Assembly (NCBI GenBank): GCA_050180895.1
Contig: JBFXDS010000018.1
Span: 9,734-73,733, forward strand
Length of the DNA stretch: 64,000 nucleotides
DNA from: JBGPEQ01 sp050180895
GTDB lineage: Bacteria > Pseudomonadota > Alphaproteobacteria > Dongiales > Dongiaceae
Reading direction: 5' to 3'
The position numbers and the translations under genes are program-made. Below the pieces are notes generated by a model. That model was not told where the DNA came from, ran no database searches, and saw only the letters and a list, made by a program, of their open reading frames with translations. Numbering within the stretch: position 1 is the first letter of the stretch; each line of letters starts with the position of its first letter. Of the stretch, positions 27,448-35,429 are shown piece after piece.

Positions 27448-29949
27448 ATGCCGGAGATCGCCGTCCCGATTTTGGGCATCACGGGCCTCCTCGCCTTGGT
27501 CAGCCTGCTGCCGCCGGTCGCCAACCGGCTGAACCTGCCCCTCTCGGTGCTGTTGGCGCTCGTCGGGTGCGCTCTCGGAAGCCTGGTTGTCGTCGGCCGC
27601 GGCCTGCCGGAAACCGGCTTTTTCGGCGATTTCGTCACCGCCCTGCGCGGCTTCGAGATCTCGCCGGAGGCGCTGCTTTACATCTTCCTGCCGACCTTGC
27701 TGTTCGAGGCCGCGCTCCTCATCGACGTGCGCCGGCTGATGGACGACGTTGCGCCGATCCTGCTGCTGGCGGTGGTCGCCGTCGTCGTCTGCACCGTGAC
27801 GGTTGGGTTCGCGATGTCGGCGGTCACCGAGGTCGGCCTGATCGCCTGCCTGCTGCTGGGCGCCATCGTCGCCACCACCGATCCGGTCGCGGTGGTGGGC
27901 ATCTTCCGCGACATCGGCGCGCCGCGCCGGTTGTCGATCCTGGTCGAGGGCGAGAGCCTGTTCAACGATGCCGCCGCTATCGCCCTGTTTGCGCTGCTCA
28001 CCGCCATGCTGGCGGGAACCCGCAGCGCGGACGTCCTCGACACCACGCTCGCCTTCCTCAAGAACTTCGTCGGCGGGGGCATCGTCGGGTTCCTGGCGGC
28101 ACGGGCCGCCTTCAGCCTGTTCGGCTTCGTGCGCGACCTGCGCTTCGCCGAGATCACGCTGACGGTAGCCCTGGCCTATCTGGTCTATGTCGGCGCGGAG
28201 CGGTATCTGCACGTGTCGGGCGTCGTCGCCGTCGTCATCGCCGGCCTGGTCACCGGCTGGCACGGGCGCATCCGCGTGAGCCCGACGAGCTGGGACAGCC
28301 TCGTCGACACCTGGGCGCAGCTCGCCTTCTGGGCCAGCTCCTTCATCTTCCTGCTCGCGGCCATGCTGGTGCCCGGCCTCTTGGCGGAGGTCACCGGAGA
28401 GGATGCCCTGCTGCTGGGCATGCTGGTGGCGGCGACGCTGGCCGCCCGCGCCGCCGTGCTCTACGGGCTGCTGCCGCTGCTGAGCGTCAGCCGCATGGCC
28501 AGCGAGGTCAGCAACGCCTACAAGCTGGTGATCCTGTGGGGCGGCCTGCGCGGCGCCGTGTCGCTCGCCCTGGCGCTGGCCGTGAGCGGGAACGACGCCC
28601 TGCCGGAGGATGTGCGCCGGTTCGTCGCCGTGCTTGCCACCGGCTTCGTCCTGGTCACCCTGCTGGTCAACGCCCCGACCCTGCGGCCGCTGCTGCGTCT
28701 GCTTCAACTCGATCGCCTGTCGAAAGTGGACCAGGCCGTGCGCGACCGGGCGATCATCCTCTCGCTGACGGCGATCCGCGACCGCCTGGAATCCGTGGCG
28801 CTCGTCGACCGGATCGCGCCGCTGGCGGCGGCGCGCATCCTCGACGAGTTCACGCAGCGGATTTCCGACGTGCGCCAATCGACGAGCGGCGGCAAGGGCC
28901 TGAGCCAGGCCGATCTTCTGCAGATCGGCCTCATCACCTTGGCGACGCATGAGCAGGAACTCTACTTGCAGCGCTTCAAGGACCGGATGGTCTCGCGCCG
29001 AAGCGTGCAGCTGCTGATCGCCCGCGCCGGCCGGCTGCTGGACGGCGCCAAGACGATGGGCAGCGACGGATACGAGACCGCCGCGCGCGAGGCGATCGAC
29101 TTCAGCAGGACGTTTCGCCTGGCATTGGCGCTGCACCGGCGGCTCGGCTTCACCCACTGGCTGATCCAGGAGCTCGCCGACCGGTTCGAGCGCCTCCTCA
29201 TCATGCGCATGGGCCTGCAGCAGCTGCTCGCCTTCAACGAGCGGCAGCTCACGCCGCTGCTGGGGGCCGAGGTCGGCGAGGGGCTGACGGTGATCCTCGG
29301 CAGGCGGGTAACGGCTGACGAGCAGGCGCTGGCCGCGCTGCGCCTGCAGTTTCCGGAGTTCGCCCGCACGCTCGAGCACCGGTATCTGCAACGGGTCGCC
29401 GTCCGGCTCGAGGGCGTCGAGTACGACGCGCTGTTCGCCGAATCCATCATCAGCCGGGAAGTGCGCAACGATCTCGAACGCCGGATCGGCGCCCGCTGGC
29501 AGGAGCTCGACCGCCGGCCGATCCTCGACATGGAGCTGAACCGCGAGCAGCTGATCGCCCGGGTGCCGCTGTTCTCGGCCCTCGACGCCCGGCGGCTGAA
29601 GGAGATCGCCCGGCTCCTGCGGCCGCGGCTGGCACTGCCGGGCGAGCGCATCATCGCCAAGGGGGCCCGCGGCGATACGATGTACTTCATCGCCTCCGGC
29701 GCCGTGGAGGTGCAGACCCGCGCCGTGCCGGTCCGCCTCGGCAGCGGCGATTTCTTCGGCGAGATCGCGCTGGTGACCAACTTGCCGCGCACCGCCGACG
29801 TCGTCGCGCTCGGCTACTGCCACCTGCTGGCGTTGCCCCAGCGCGATTTCGACCGCCTGCTGGCCGGCAACCCGGACCTGCGCGCACGCATCGACGCGGT
29901 GGCGCGTGAGCGACTGGCCGCGGGGGCGGTGGAGACGGCGGCGCAGTAG
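27448..29949 (+). CDS. NhaP/CPA1-type Na+/H+ antiporter with cyclic-nucleotide-binding domain
   Basis: An 833-residue inner-membrane antiporter. Residues 1 to about 410 hold the CPA1 core of about 12 helices, with FLPTLLFEAALLID, TDPVAVVGIFRDIG and the ion-binding motif EGESLFNDAAAIALF. A long, mostly helical cytoplasmic region follows. Residues about 690-815 form a cNMP-binding domain with an intact phosphate-binding cassette, FGEIALVTNLPRTADVVA, including the essential Glu and Arg. It should exchange Na+ or K+ for H+ under direct control of cAMP or cGMP. The nearby CHASE2 cyclase is a plausible source of the ligand. Confidence 0.92.
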   Translation: MPEIAVPILGITGLLALVSLLPPVANRLNLPLSVLLALVGCALGSLVVVGRGLPETGFFGDFVTALRGFEISPEALLYIFLPTLLFEAALLIDVRRLMDDVAPILLLAVVAVVVCTVTVGFAMSAVTEVGLIACLLLGAIVATTDPVAVVGIFRDIGAPRRLSILVEGESLFNDAAAIALFALLTAMLAGTRSADVLDTTLAFLKNFVGGGIVGFLAARAAFSLFGFVRDLRFAEITLTVALAYLVYVGAERYLHVSGVVAVVIAGLVTGWHGRIRVSPTSWDSLVDTWAQLAFWASSFIFLLAAMLVPGLLAEVTGEDALLLGMLVAATLAARAAVLYGLLPLLSVSRMASEVSNAYKLVILWGGLRGAVSLALALAVSGNDALPEDVRRFVAVLATGFVLVTLLVNAPTLRPLLRLLQLDRLSKVDQAVRDRAIILSLTAIRDRLESVALVDRIAPLAAARILDEFTQRISDVRQSTSGGKGLSQADLLQIGLITLATHEQELYLQRFKDRMVSRRSVQLLIARAGRLLDGAKTMGSDGYETAAREAIDFSRTFRLALALHRRLGFTHWLIQELADRFERLLIMRMGLQQLLAFNERQLTPLLGAEVGEGLTVILGRRVTADEQALAALRLQFPEFARTLEHRYLQRVAVRLEGVEYDALFAESIISREVRNDLERRIGARWQELDRRPILDMELNREQLIARVPLFSALDARRLKEIARLLRPRLALPGERIIAKGARGDTMYFIASGAVEVQTRAVPVRLGSGDFFGEIALVTNLPRTADVVALGYCHLLALPQRDFDRLLAGNPDLRARIDAVARERLAAGAVETAAQ

Positions 29950-29986
29950 GGGTTTCTCTCCAGCCGGAGACTTGGATCAGCTTCGT

Positions 29987-30066
29987 GCGTCCTTCGACAA
30001 GCTCAGGATGAGGGAGCTTCTTCGTGCCATGAAGATTTTCCTCATCCTGAGCTTGTCGAAGGAGGC
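29987..30066. repeat. Palindromic repeat family A, copy 4
   Basis: GCGTCCTTCGACAAGCTCAG at the left and its complement at the right (TTGTCGAAGGAGGC, ending 30066) with a CTTCGTGCCATGAAG inner hairpin. It lies between the convergent antiporter and GNAT genes. Confidence 0.9.
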
Positions 30067-30086
30067 ACGAGTGGGCCTGCAATACA

Positions 30087-30620
30087 TCATGGCAAAGCGA
30101 GCTGTTTGGCATAGATCGCCTGGCCGTCCCCCGGGCCATAGAAGTCCGGCAGCTCCGCCGCCAGCCGATAGCCGAGGCAGCAGTAGAAGGCGCGGGTCGG
30201 CCGATATTGCGGCCGCGTCGAAGTCTCCACATACATGGCGGTGCCGCCCAGCGCGACGGCTGCGGCTTCCGCCAGGGCCATCAGGCGGCGGCCCAGCCCG
30301 GCCCGCTGCGCCGCGGGCCGCACCGCGATCCAGTAGAGATCGAAGCTCGACCGGGTGAGCGGGATCGGGCCGAAGCACACATAGCCTTCCAGCCGATCCC
30401 CCCGCTCGGCAAGGATGAACCGGTAGCCGCTGGCGAGTCCCTGGGCGAGCCGCGCCTCGACGAGCTCGACCGCCACGGCGATCTCCTCATCGGAGAAGAA
30501 TCCGGTCGAGGCCGTCAGATCGCGAACTGCGCACGGGTCGTTCGGCGTCGGATCCTCGCGAATTTGCGGAAGCGGCGGCGAGAGGGCGGTCGAGGCGATC
30601 GAGGTCATCGATTGCGGCAT
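30087..30620 (-). CDS. GNAT-family N-acetyltransferase
   Basis: A 177-residue acetyl-CoA-dependent acetyltransferase. The acetyl-CoA-binding motif A is RPAAQRAGLGRRLMALAEAAA, preceded by the strand FDLYWIAV and followed by YVETSTRPQYRPTRAFYCCLGY. It is the last gene of the kamA operon, 14 bp after the second ATP-grasp gene, with an AGGGAGAT ribosome-binding site before ATG 30620. In archaea and some bacteria a GNAT enzyme (AblB) acetylates beta-lysine made by lysine 2,3-aminomutase, so acetylation of beta-lysine or a beta-lysyl product is the leading hypothesis here. Confidence 0.88.
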   Translation of the reverse strand: MPQSMTSIASTALSPPLPQIREDPTPNDPCAVRDLTASTGFFSDEEIAVAVELVEARLAQGLASGYRFILAERGDRLEGYVCFGPIPLTRSSFDLYWIAVRPAAQRAGLGRRLMALAEAAAVALGGTAMYVETSTRPQYRPTRAFYCCLGYRLAAELPDFYGPGDGQAIYAKQLALP

Positions 30621-30634
30621 GATCTCCCTTCCGC

Positions 30635-31723
30635 TCAGGGCAGGGCCTGCGAAACGGGCGCCATCCCCATGTTCGCAGCGGCCGCCACCTGCCGTGCCGA
30701 TGCAGGCTCGACATTCCTGGCCGGCATGTCCTCGATGATGCGCCGGATCACCGCCGCGAGATCGAGTCCACGGCGCGCGGCCGCCGCAGCAAACCCCGCA
30801 TCCGGCGACAGACAGGGATTGATGTTGACTTCCAGCACCCAGGCCCGGCCGGCCGCATCCACGCGGCAGTCGACCCGCGCATAGCCGCGCAGCCCGAACA
30901 GCCGCCAGCACGATCCGGCAATGGCTTCCAGCTGCGCCAGCAGCGGCCGGTCGCCCGCGTCGAAGTCGAAGCGCCGGACGGTGTTGCGGAACTCGAACGA
31001 CCCGGCATGCCACTTCGCCGCATAGTCGATGATGCGGCGCTTGTCCGCGGGGTAGTCGACGAACAGCATCTCCGCCGGCGGCAGCAGCTCGACGCCGAGC
31101 GGCCCGCCCAGAAGCGACAGGTTGAACTCGCGCCCATCGATGAAGCGCTCGACGAACCAGTCGCCGCCGAACCGGCGCTGCCGCTTGCGCGCCACCGCCG
31201 CCACCTTGCGGCCGTCATCGACGACCGAGCTTTCGTCGATGCCGATGGAGGCGTGCTCCCACGCCGACTTGACGATGTAGGGCCCGGCAAATGCCGGCGT
31301 GTCCAGTCCCTGAGTCGCCGCCGCGCCCCATTCGGGCGTCGGAATGCCGGCGCTCGCCATCAGCCGCTTGGCCAGCGGCTTGTTGGAGGTGAGGTATATC
31401 GCCTCGCCGCCCGCCCCGGTATAGGGCAAGCCCAGGGAGTCGTAGAGCGCCGAGGCCAGGTGGATCAGCCGGCCCAGCCCCTCCACCGATTCGACCAGAT
31501 TGAAGACGAAGGCCGGCCGGACATGCAGCAGGCGCTGGCGGACGGCCTCGAGATCGAGTGTCAGCGGCACGGCCACCGGCGCGAAGCCGAGGCCGGTCAG
31601 GGTCTGCTGCACGGCATTGACCTCGACCAGGACGTCCTGCTCGTCCGGCGCGGCATCGGCGGCGACGGCGCCATAGACGATCGCCACGCGGGAGGAGCGG
31701 CGCGAGCGGATCGGCACGATCAT
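30635..31723 (-). CDS. ATP-grasp ligase, D-Ala-D-Ala-ligase-like (second copy)
   Basis: A 362-residue ATP-grasp protein. The N-terminal domain carries AFVFNLVESVEGLGRLIHLA and the D-Ala-D-Ala-ligase-type segment LPYTGAGGEAIYLTSNKPLAKRLM; the ATP-grasp domain includes GPYIVKSAWEHASIGID and the metal-binding end GRAWVLEVNINPCLSPD. Such enzymes form amide bonds through an acyl-phosphate. It begins 6 bp after its paralogue and is far from any cell-wall gene, so a role in peptidoglycan is unlikely. It probably activates a carboxylate in the pathway initiated by KamA; substrates unknown. Confidence 0.87.
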   Translation of the reverse strand: MIVPIRSRRSSRVAIVYGAVAADAAPDEQDVLVEVNAVQQTLTGLGFAPVAVPLTLDLEAVRQRLLHVRPAFVFNLVESVEGLGRLIHLASALYDSLGLPYTGAGGEAIYLTSNKPLAKRLMASAGIPTPEWGAAATQGLDTPAFAGPYIVKSAWEHASIGIDESSVVDDGRKVAAVARKRQRRFGGDWFVERFIDGREFNLSLLGGPLGVELLPPAEMLFVDYPADKRRIIDYAAKWHAGSFEFRNTVRRFDFDAGDRPLLAQLEAIAGSCWRLFGLRGYARVDCRVDAAGRAWVLEVNINPCLSPDAGFAAAAARRGLDLAAVIRRIIEDMPARNVEPASARQVAAAANMGMAPVSQALP

Positions 31724-31729
31724 GGCCGG

Positions 31730-32731
31730 CTACTCCGCGGCGATCGGCACGCCGGCGCCGGCGCCGCGGCGGCGCGCCGACTCGACGATGCGGCCGATCA
31801 GCGTCTCGTAGGCGATGCCGGCCAGGGCGCACATGATGGGCAGATCCGAATGGGTCGGATGCAGCCCGGCGAGCGGGTTCACCTCCAGGAACATGGGGCG
31901 GCCGGATGCGTCCTGCCGCAGGTCGACCCGGCCGCCGTCGCGGCAGCCGAGCGCGCGCCAGGCCGCCAGCGCCACCTCTCCCGCCGCGCGCGACTCCGCA
32001 TCATCGGCGAGGCGGTAGACGACGCGGCTCTCGCACTCCTCCTTGTTGACGTAGGAGTAGACGCCGGATTCGGCGCGCGCGTTCAGCGTCACCTCCATGA
32101 CCGCCAGCGCCTCGGCCGCCCGGCCGGTCCCGACGATCCCGACGGTGAATTCGCGGCCGGGCAGGAAGGTTTCGACCAGCACCGGTTGCCGATAGCGATC
32201 GAGCAACTGCCGGCAGATCTTGCGCAGCCCCGCGGCGGTCGTCACCCGCGAGGCCGGCGAGACGCCCTTGCCCGTGCCCTCGGCCACCGGCTTGGCGAAC
32301 AGCGGGAACGGCAGCGCGATGGCGCTGATATCGGCCAGACTTTCGACCACCGCGAAGGGAGCGGTCGGCACGCCGCTGTCGCGCGCCACCCGCTTGGCCA
32401 TGCCCTTGTGCAGTGTCAGCGCCATCGCCAGCGGATCGGAGAAGGTATAGGGGATGTCGTAGGCGTCGAGCAGCGCCGGCACCTGCGCCTCGCGGCCGAC
32501 GCCCTTGAGGCCCTCGGCGACGTTGAATACCAGCTCCCAGCGCTCGCCGGCCACCAGCCGCTGAGCGAGTTGGCGCACGGTGCCGATGCGGTCGACGCCG
32601 AGCCCGAGACCTTGCAGGGCGGCAACGATCGCCTCGATCGTCTCGCGGCTGTCGAATTCCGCCGTCTCTTCGGCGCTGTAGCCGGCGGCCAGATAGTGAT
32701 CGCGGAGATCATAAGTCAGACCGACGCGCAT
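31730..32731 (-). CDS. ATP-grasp ligase, D-Ala-D-Ala-ligase-like (first copy)
   Basis: A 333-residue ATP-grasp protein with the same architecture as its neighbour but clearly diverged in sequence. It contains LVFNVAEGLKGVGREAQVPA, the segment IPYTFSDPLAMALTLHKGM, the nucleotide loop FPLFAKPVAEGTGKGV and the metal-binding end RPMFLEVNPLAGLHPTHSDL. Start is ATG 32731 (MRVGLTYD), 31 bp after kamA. Two non-identical ligases side by side suggest two successive condensations or a heteromeric enzyme. The assignment to a D-Ala-D-Ala-ligase fold is from sequence pattern; the substrate is inferred only from context. Confidence 0.87.
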   Translation of the reverse strand: MRVGLTYDLRDHYLAAGYSAEETAEFDSRETIEAIVAALQGLGLGVDRIGTVRQLAQRLVAGERWELVFNVAEGLKGVGREAQVPALLDAYDIPYTFSDPLAMALTLHKGMAKRVARDSGVPTAPFAVVESLADISAIALPFPLFAKPVAEGTGKGVSPASRVTTAAGLRKICRQLLDRYRQPVLVETFLPGREFTVGIVGTGRAAEALAVMEVTLNARAESGVYSYVNKEECESRVVYRLADDAESRAAGEVALAAWRALGCRDGGRVDLRQDASGRPMFLEVNPLAGLHPTHSDLPIMCALAGIAYETLIGRIVESARRRGAGAGVPIAAE

Positions 32732-32762
32732 CGGAGAATTCCCCCTGATGACGTTCCAACTG

Positions 32763-34091
32763 CTAATGGCTGGTCGTTGACCCTTTGCCCTGGCCGAGGG
32801 TTCCACCGGGATCGGGATAGCGGTAGAGCCCGCCCGCGTAGTTGGTGAGCAGCAGATCGTCCCCTGCCCGTCCGACCACGTCGTCGGGAAGCAGCGGCAC
32901 CTTGCCGCCGCCGCCGGGCGCGTCCACGACGTAGGTGGGGACGGCGTAGCCGGTGGTATGGCCACGCAGGCCGCGGATGATCTCCAGTCCTTTCTCGACC
33001 GAGGTGCGGAAATGGGCCGAGCCGGAGATCGGGTCGCACTGATAGAGGTAGTAAGGCTTGACCCGCGCCATCAGCAGCCCATGCATCAGCCGCTTCATCA
33101 CGCCGACGTCGTCGTTGATGCCCTTGAGCAGCACGGTCTGCGAGCCCAGGGGAACGCCGGCGTCGGCCAGCCGGGCACAGGCCTCCCTCACCTCCTCGGT
33201 CAGCTCGTCCGGATGGGTGAAATGCAGGCTCATCCAGAGCGGATGGAACTTGCGCAGAACGGCCGTCAGGCTGCGCGTCACCCGCTGCGGCACGACCACC
33301 GGCATCTTGGTGCCGATGCGCAGGAACTCGACATGGCGGATCGCCCGTAGGCGCGACAGCAGCCATTCCAGCTTCTCATCGGCCAGGGTCAGCGGATCGC
33401 CGCCGGAGAGCAGCACGTCGCGGATCTCCGGGTGTGCCTCGATATAGGCGATGGCGCGTTCCCACTGCGGCACGCTGAACTGGTACTCGCCGCCGGCCTC
33501 GCCGACCATGCGCGAGCGCGTGCAGTAGCGGCAGTAGGTCGAGCAGAACCCGGTGGTCAGGAACAGCACCCGGTCGGGATAGCGGTGGATCAGGCCCGGC
33601 ACCGCAGCGTCATGGTCTTCGGCCAGCGGATCGTCGCTCTCGCCGGACGTACGCAGATACTCGCCATTGACCGGGATGTGCGTGCGCCGGATCGGCTGGG
33701 CAGGATCGTCGCGGTCGAACAGGGTCAGATAGTAGGGCGTGATGCCGACCGGCAGCGATCCCGTATAGCGGCGGATCGCCGACGCCTCGTCGTCGGACAG
33801 GTTGATGATGCGGGCGAGCCCGGCGAAATCCTTGACCCGGCTGCGCACCTGCCAGCGCCAGTCGCTCCAGTCGAGGGCGCTGGCCTCCGGGAAGAATCGC
33901 TTGCGGAAAAGCTGGCTGCGCGGGCTTACCGGGAACCGCTCGCGGGCGGTCGGGCGCTTGATGATAGGCGCAAAAAAAGGCGGCTTCGCCGCGCTTGGGG
34001 TGATCTTGCTGGTGGAGAGGGCGGGTCGTTCGTGGAAGAAGTCGGTGGTACTTGGAGGCTCTGCCTCCTCCGCGATAACGCGGCGCTGCAT
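32763..34091 (-). CDS. kamA: KamA-family radical SAM enzyme, lysine 2,3-aminomutase
   Basis: A 442-residue radical SAM/PLP enzyme. The 4Fe-4S cysteines are Cys183, Cys187 and Cys190 (CSTYCRYC). The PLP lysine Lys397 sits in DAPGGGGK, and Asp353 (YLYQCDPISGSAHF) and Asp390 correspond to the residues that hold the side-chain amine of lysine in clostridial aminomutase. These support true L-lysine to L-beta-lysine conversion rather than a changed substrate. The first 45 residues are a variable extension. It is first in a four-gene operon with two ATP-grasp ligases and a GNAT; no lysine-fermentation genes or EF-P genes are nearby. Confidence 0.93.
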   Translation of the reverse strand: MQRRVIAEEAEPPSTTDFFHERPALSTSKITPSAAKPPFFAPIIKRPTARERFPVSPRSQLFRKRFFPEASALDWSDWRWQVRSRVKDFAGLARIINLSDDEASAIRRYTGSLPVGITPYYLTLFDRDDPAQPIRRTHIPVNGEYLRTSGESDDPLAEDHDAAVPGLIHRYPDRVLFLTTGFCSTYCRYCTRSRMVGEAGGEYQFSVPQWERAIAYIEAHPEIRDVLLSGGDPLTLADEKLEWLLSRLRAIRHVEFLRIGTKMPVVVPQRVTRSLTAVLRKFHPLWMSLHFTHPDELTEEVREACARLADAGVPLGSQTVLLKGINDDVGVMKRLMHGLLMARVKPYYLYQCDPISGSAHFRTSVEKGLEIIRGLRGHTTGYAVPTYVVDAPGGGGKVPLLPDDVVGRAGDDLLLTNYAGGLYRYPDPGGTLGQGKGSTTSH

Positions 34092-34367
34092 CGTGGTCCT
34101 TCCCGGGCAGATCGTTCGGTGGCCCTCGACGGCAAGCGTCTGCCCCTGCGGGTTGCCGCATCGCTGCCGTCGCGACGTGGCAGATAATACTTCCCGCTAT
34201 CCTTGTCCAGCGCTGCCGCAATGATTCCACAGGAATCACCGGCGCCTCGGTCCGACCCGGCGGCGGACCAGCCCTGCGGCGCCGGTATCGCGGCAATGCC
34301 GACATCGCGCGGGCGCGCCGCCCTCGCCTCCGCCATCCTGCGGGACGGCAATTCCCGGGGGCGTGTC

Positions 34368-35306
34368 ATGACCGCTTCGACGACCACGACGACCGGCGTT
34401 CCGGCCGCCGGCCATCTGCGCGGCATCCTGTTGATGCTCGCGGCCGGGTTCGGCTTCGTGATCATGGACGCGACCGGCAAGCACCTCACCGCCTCTCTGT
34501 CGATCAGCGAGATCACCTGGGGCCGCTGCCTCTTCCACATGCTGGCGCTGCCCTTGTTCCTCGGCGGCCAGCGTCTGAGCAGCGCGCTGCGCTCGGTCCG
34601 GCCGGGCCTCCAGCTCGTGCGCTCCGCCCTGCTGTTCGGCTCGACCTTCTTCTTTTTCTGGGGCGTCAAGTACATCCCCCTCGCCGACGCCACGGCCATC
34701 GGCTTTGTCACGCCGCTCTTGCTGACCGCCCTCTCGGTCCCGCTGCTGGGCGAGCGGGTGGGCCTTCGCCGCTGGACGGCCGTGGCGATCGGTTTCGCCG
34801 CCGTCCTCGTCATCGTTCGTCCCGGCTTCGGGATGGCGCACTGGGCGATGAGCCTGCCGTTGCTCTGCGCCGCCTGCTTCGCCCTCTATCAGATCGCCAC
34901 CCGCGTTCTCAGCCGCAGCGACGGCGCGGCGACGACCTACTTCTACTCGCCGGTCGTCGGCTTCGTCGTCACCTCCCTGGCGCTGCTGCTGGTGCCGGGC
35001 GAGTGGACGACGCCCGATCCGGCCGGCTGGCTGGCGCTGGCCTTCCTCGGCGCCATGGGCGGCGTGTCCCATTATCTAATGATCCGCGCCTTCGCCACCG
35101 CCCCGGCGTCGCTCCTGGCGCCGTTCGCCTACGCCCAGCTCGTCTGGTCCATCGCCATCGGCCAGGTCTGGTTCGGCGATTTCCCGGACGGCTCGACCCT
35201 GCTCGGCGCTGCCCTGATCTGCGCCAGCGGCCTTTATATCCTCTATCGCGAACGCCGCGTCGCCCCCCGGACCCTTCCGGCCGCGACCGCGCCGCCGTCG
35301 CACTAG
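34368..35306 (+). CDS. EamA/DMT-superfamily transporter
   Basis: A 312-residue inner-membrane protein with about ten membrane segments in two EamA halves, of the S-adenosylmethionine-transporter/RhaT-like type (ITWGRCLFHMLALPLFLGG; FFWGVKYIPLADATAIGF; LAPFAYAQLVWSIAIGQ). An open frame extends 55 codons upstream, but that part is not membrane-like; ATG 34368 with a GGGGG just upstream is preferred. It is divergent from kamA across a 276-bp region, so it may export or import a compound of that pathway (inference). Confidence 0.83.
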   Translation: MTASTTTTTGVPAAGHLRGILLMLAAGFGFVIMDATGKHLTASLSISEITWGRCLFHMLALPLFLGGQRLSSALRSVRPGLQLVRSALLFGSTFFFFWGVKYIPLADATAIGFVTPLLLTALSVPLLGERVGLRRWTAVAIGFAAVLVIVRPGFGMAHWAMSLPLLCAACFALYQIATRVLSRSDGAATTYFYSPVVGFVVTSLALLLVPGEWTTPDPAGWLALAFLGAMGGVSHYLMIRAFATAPASLLAPFAYAQLVWSIAIGQVWFGDFPDGSTLLGAALICASGLYILYRERRVAPRTLPAATAPPSH

Positions 35307-35429
35307 GTCGACTCTCCAGGCTGGTCGACCGGCTAGCCGGCACATTTCCGCGGGTGCTATAAATCGGCCAGCACCCGAGCAACGGGACATCACCGCCCCA
35401 GCGGGGGCGATCATCAGGAGGAAGCTGCG

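Noticed and set aside
27121..29823. 900-codon minus-strand frame opposite the antiporter
   Set aside because: Composition is Gln/Arg/Asp-rich shadow sequence; the plus strand carries the antiporter motifs.
30635..32731. Two D-alanine-D-alanine ligases for cell-wall synthesis
   Set aside because: No mur, fts or other cell-wall genes are near, and the pair is embedded in a KamA operon; cell-wall ddl is normally single in the mur/fts cluster.
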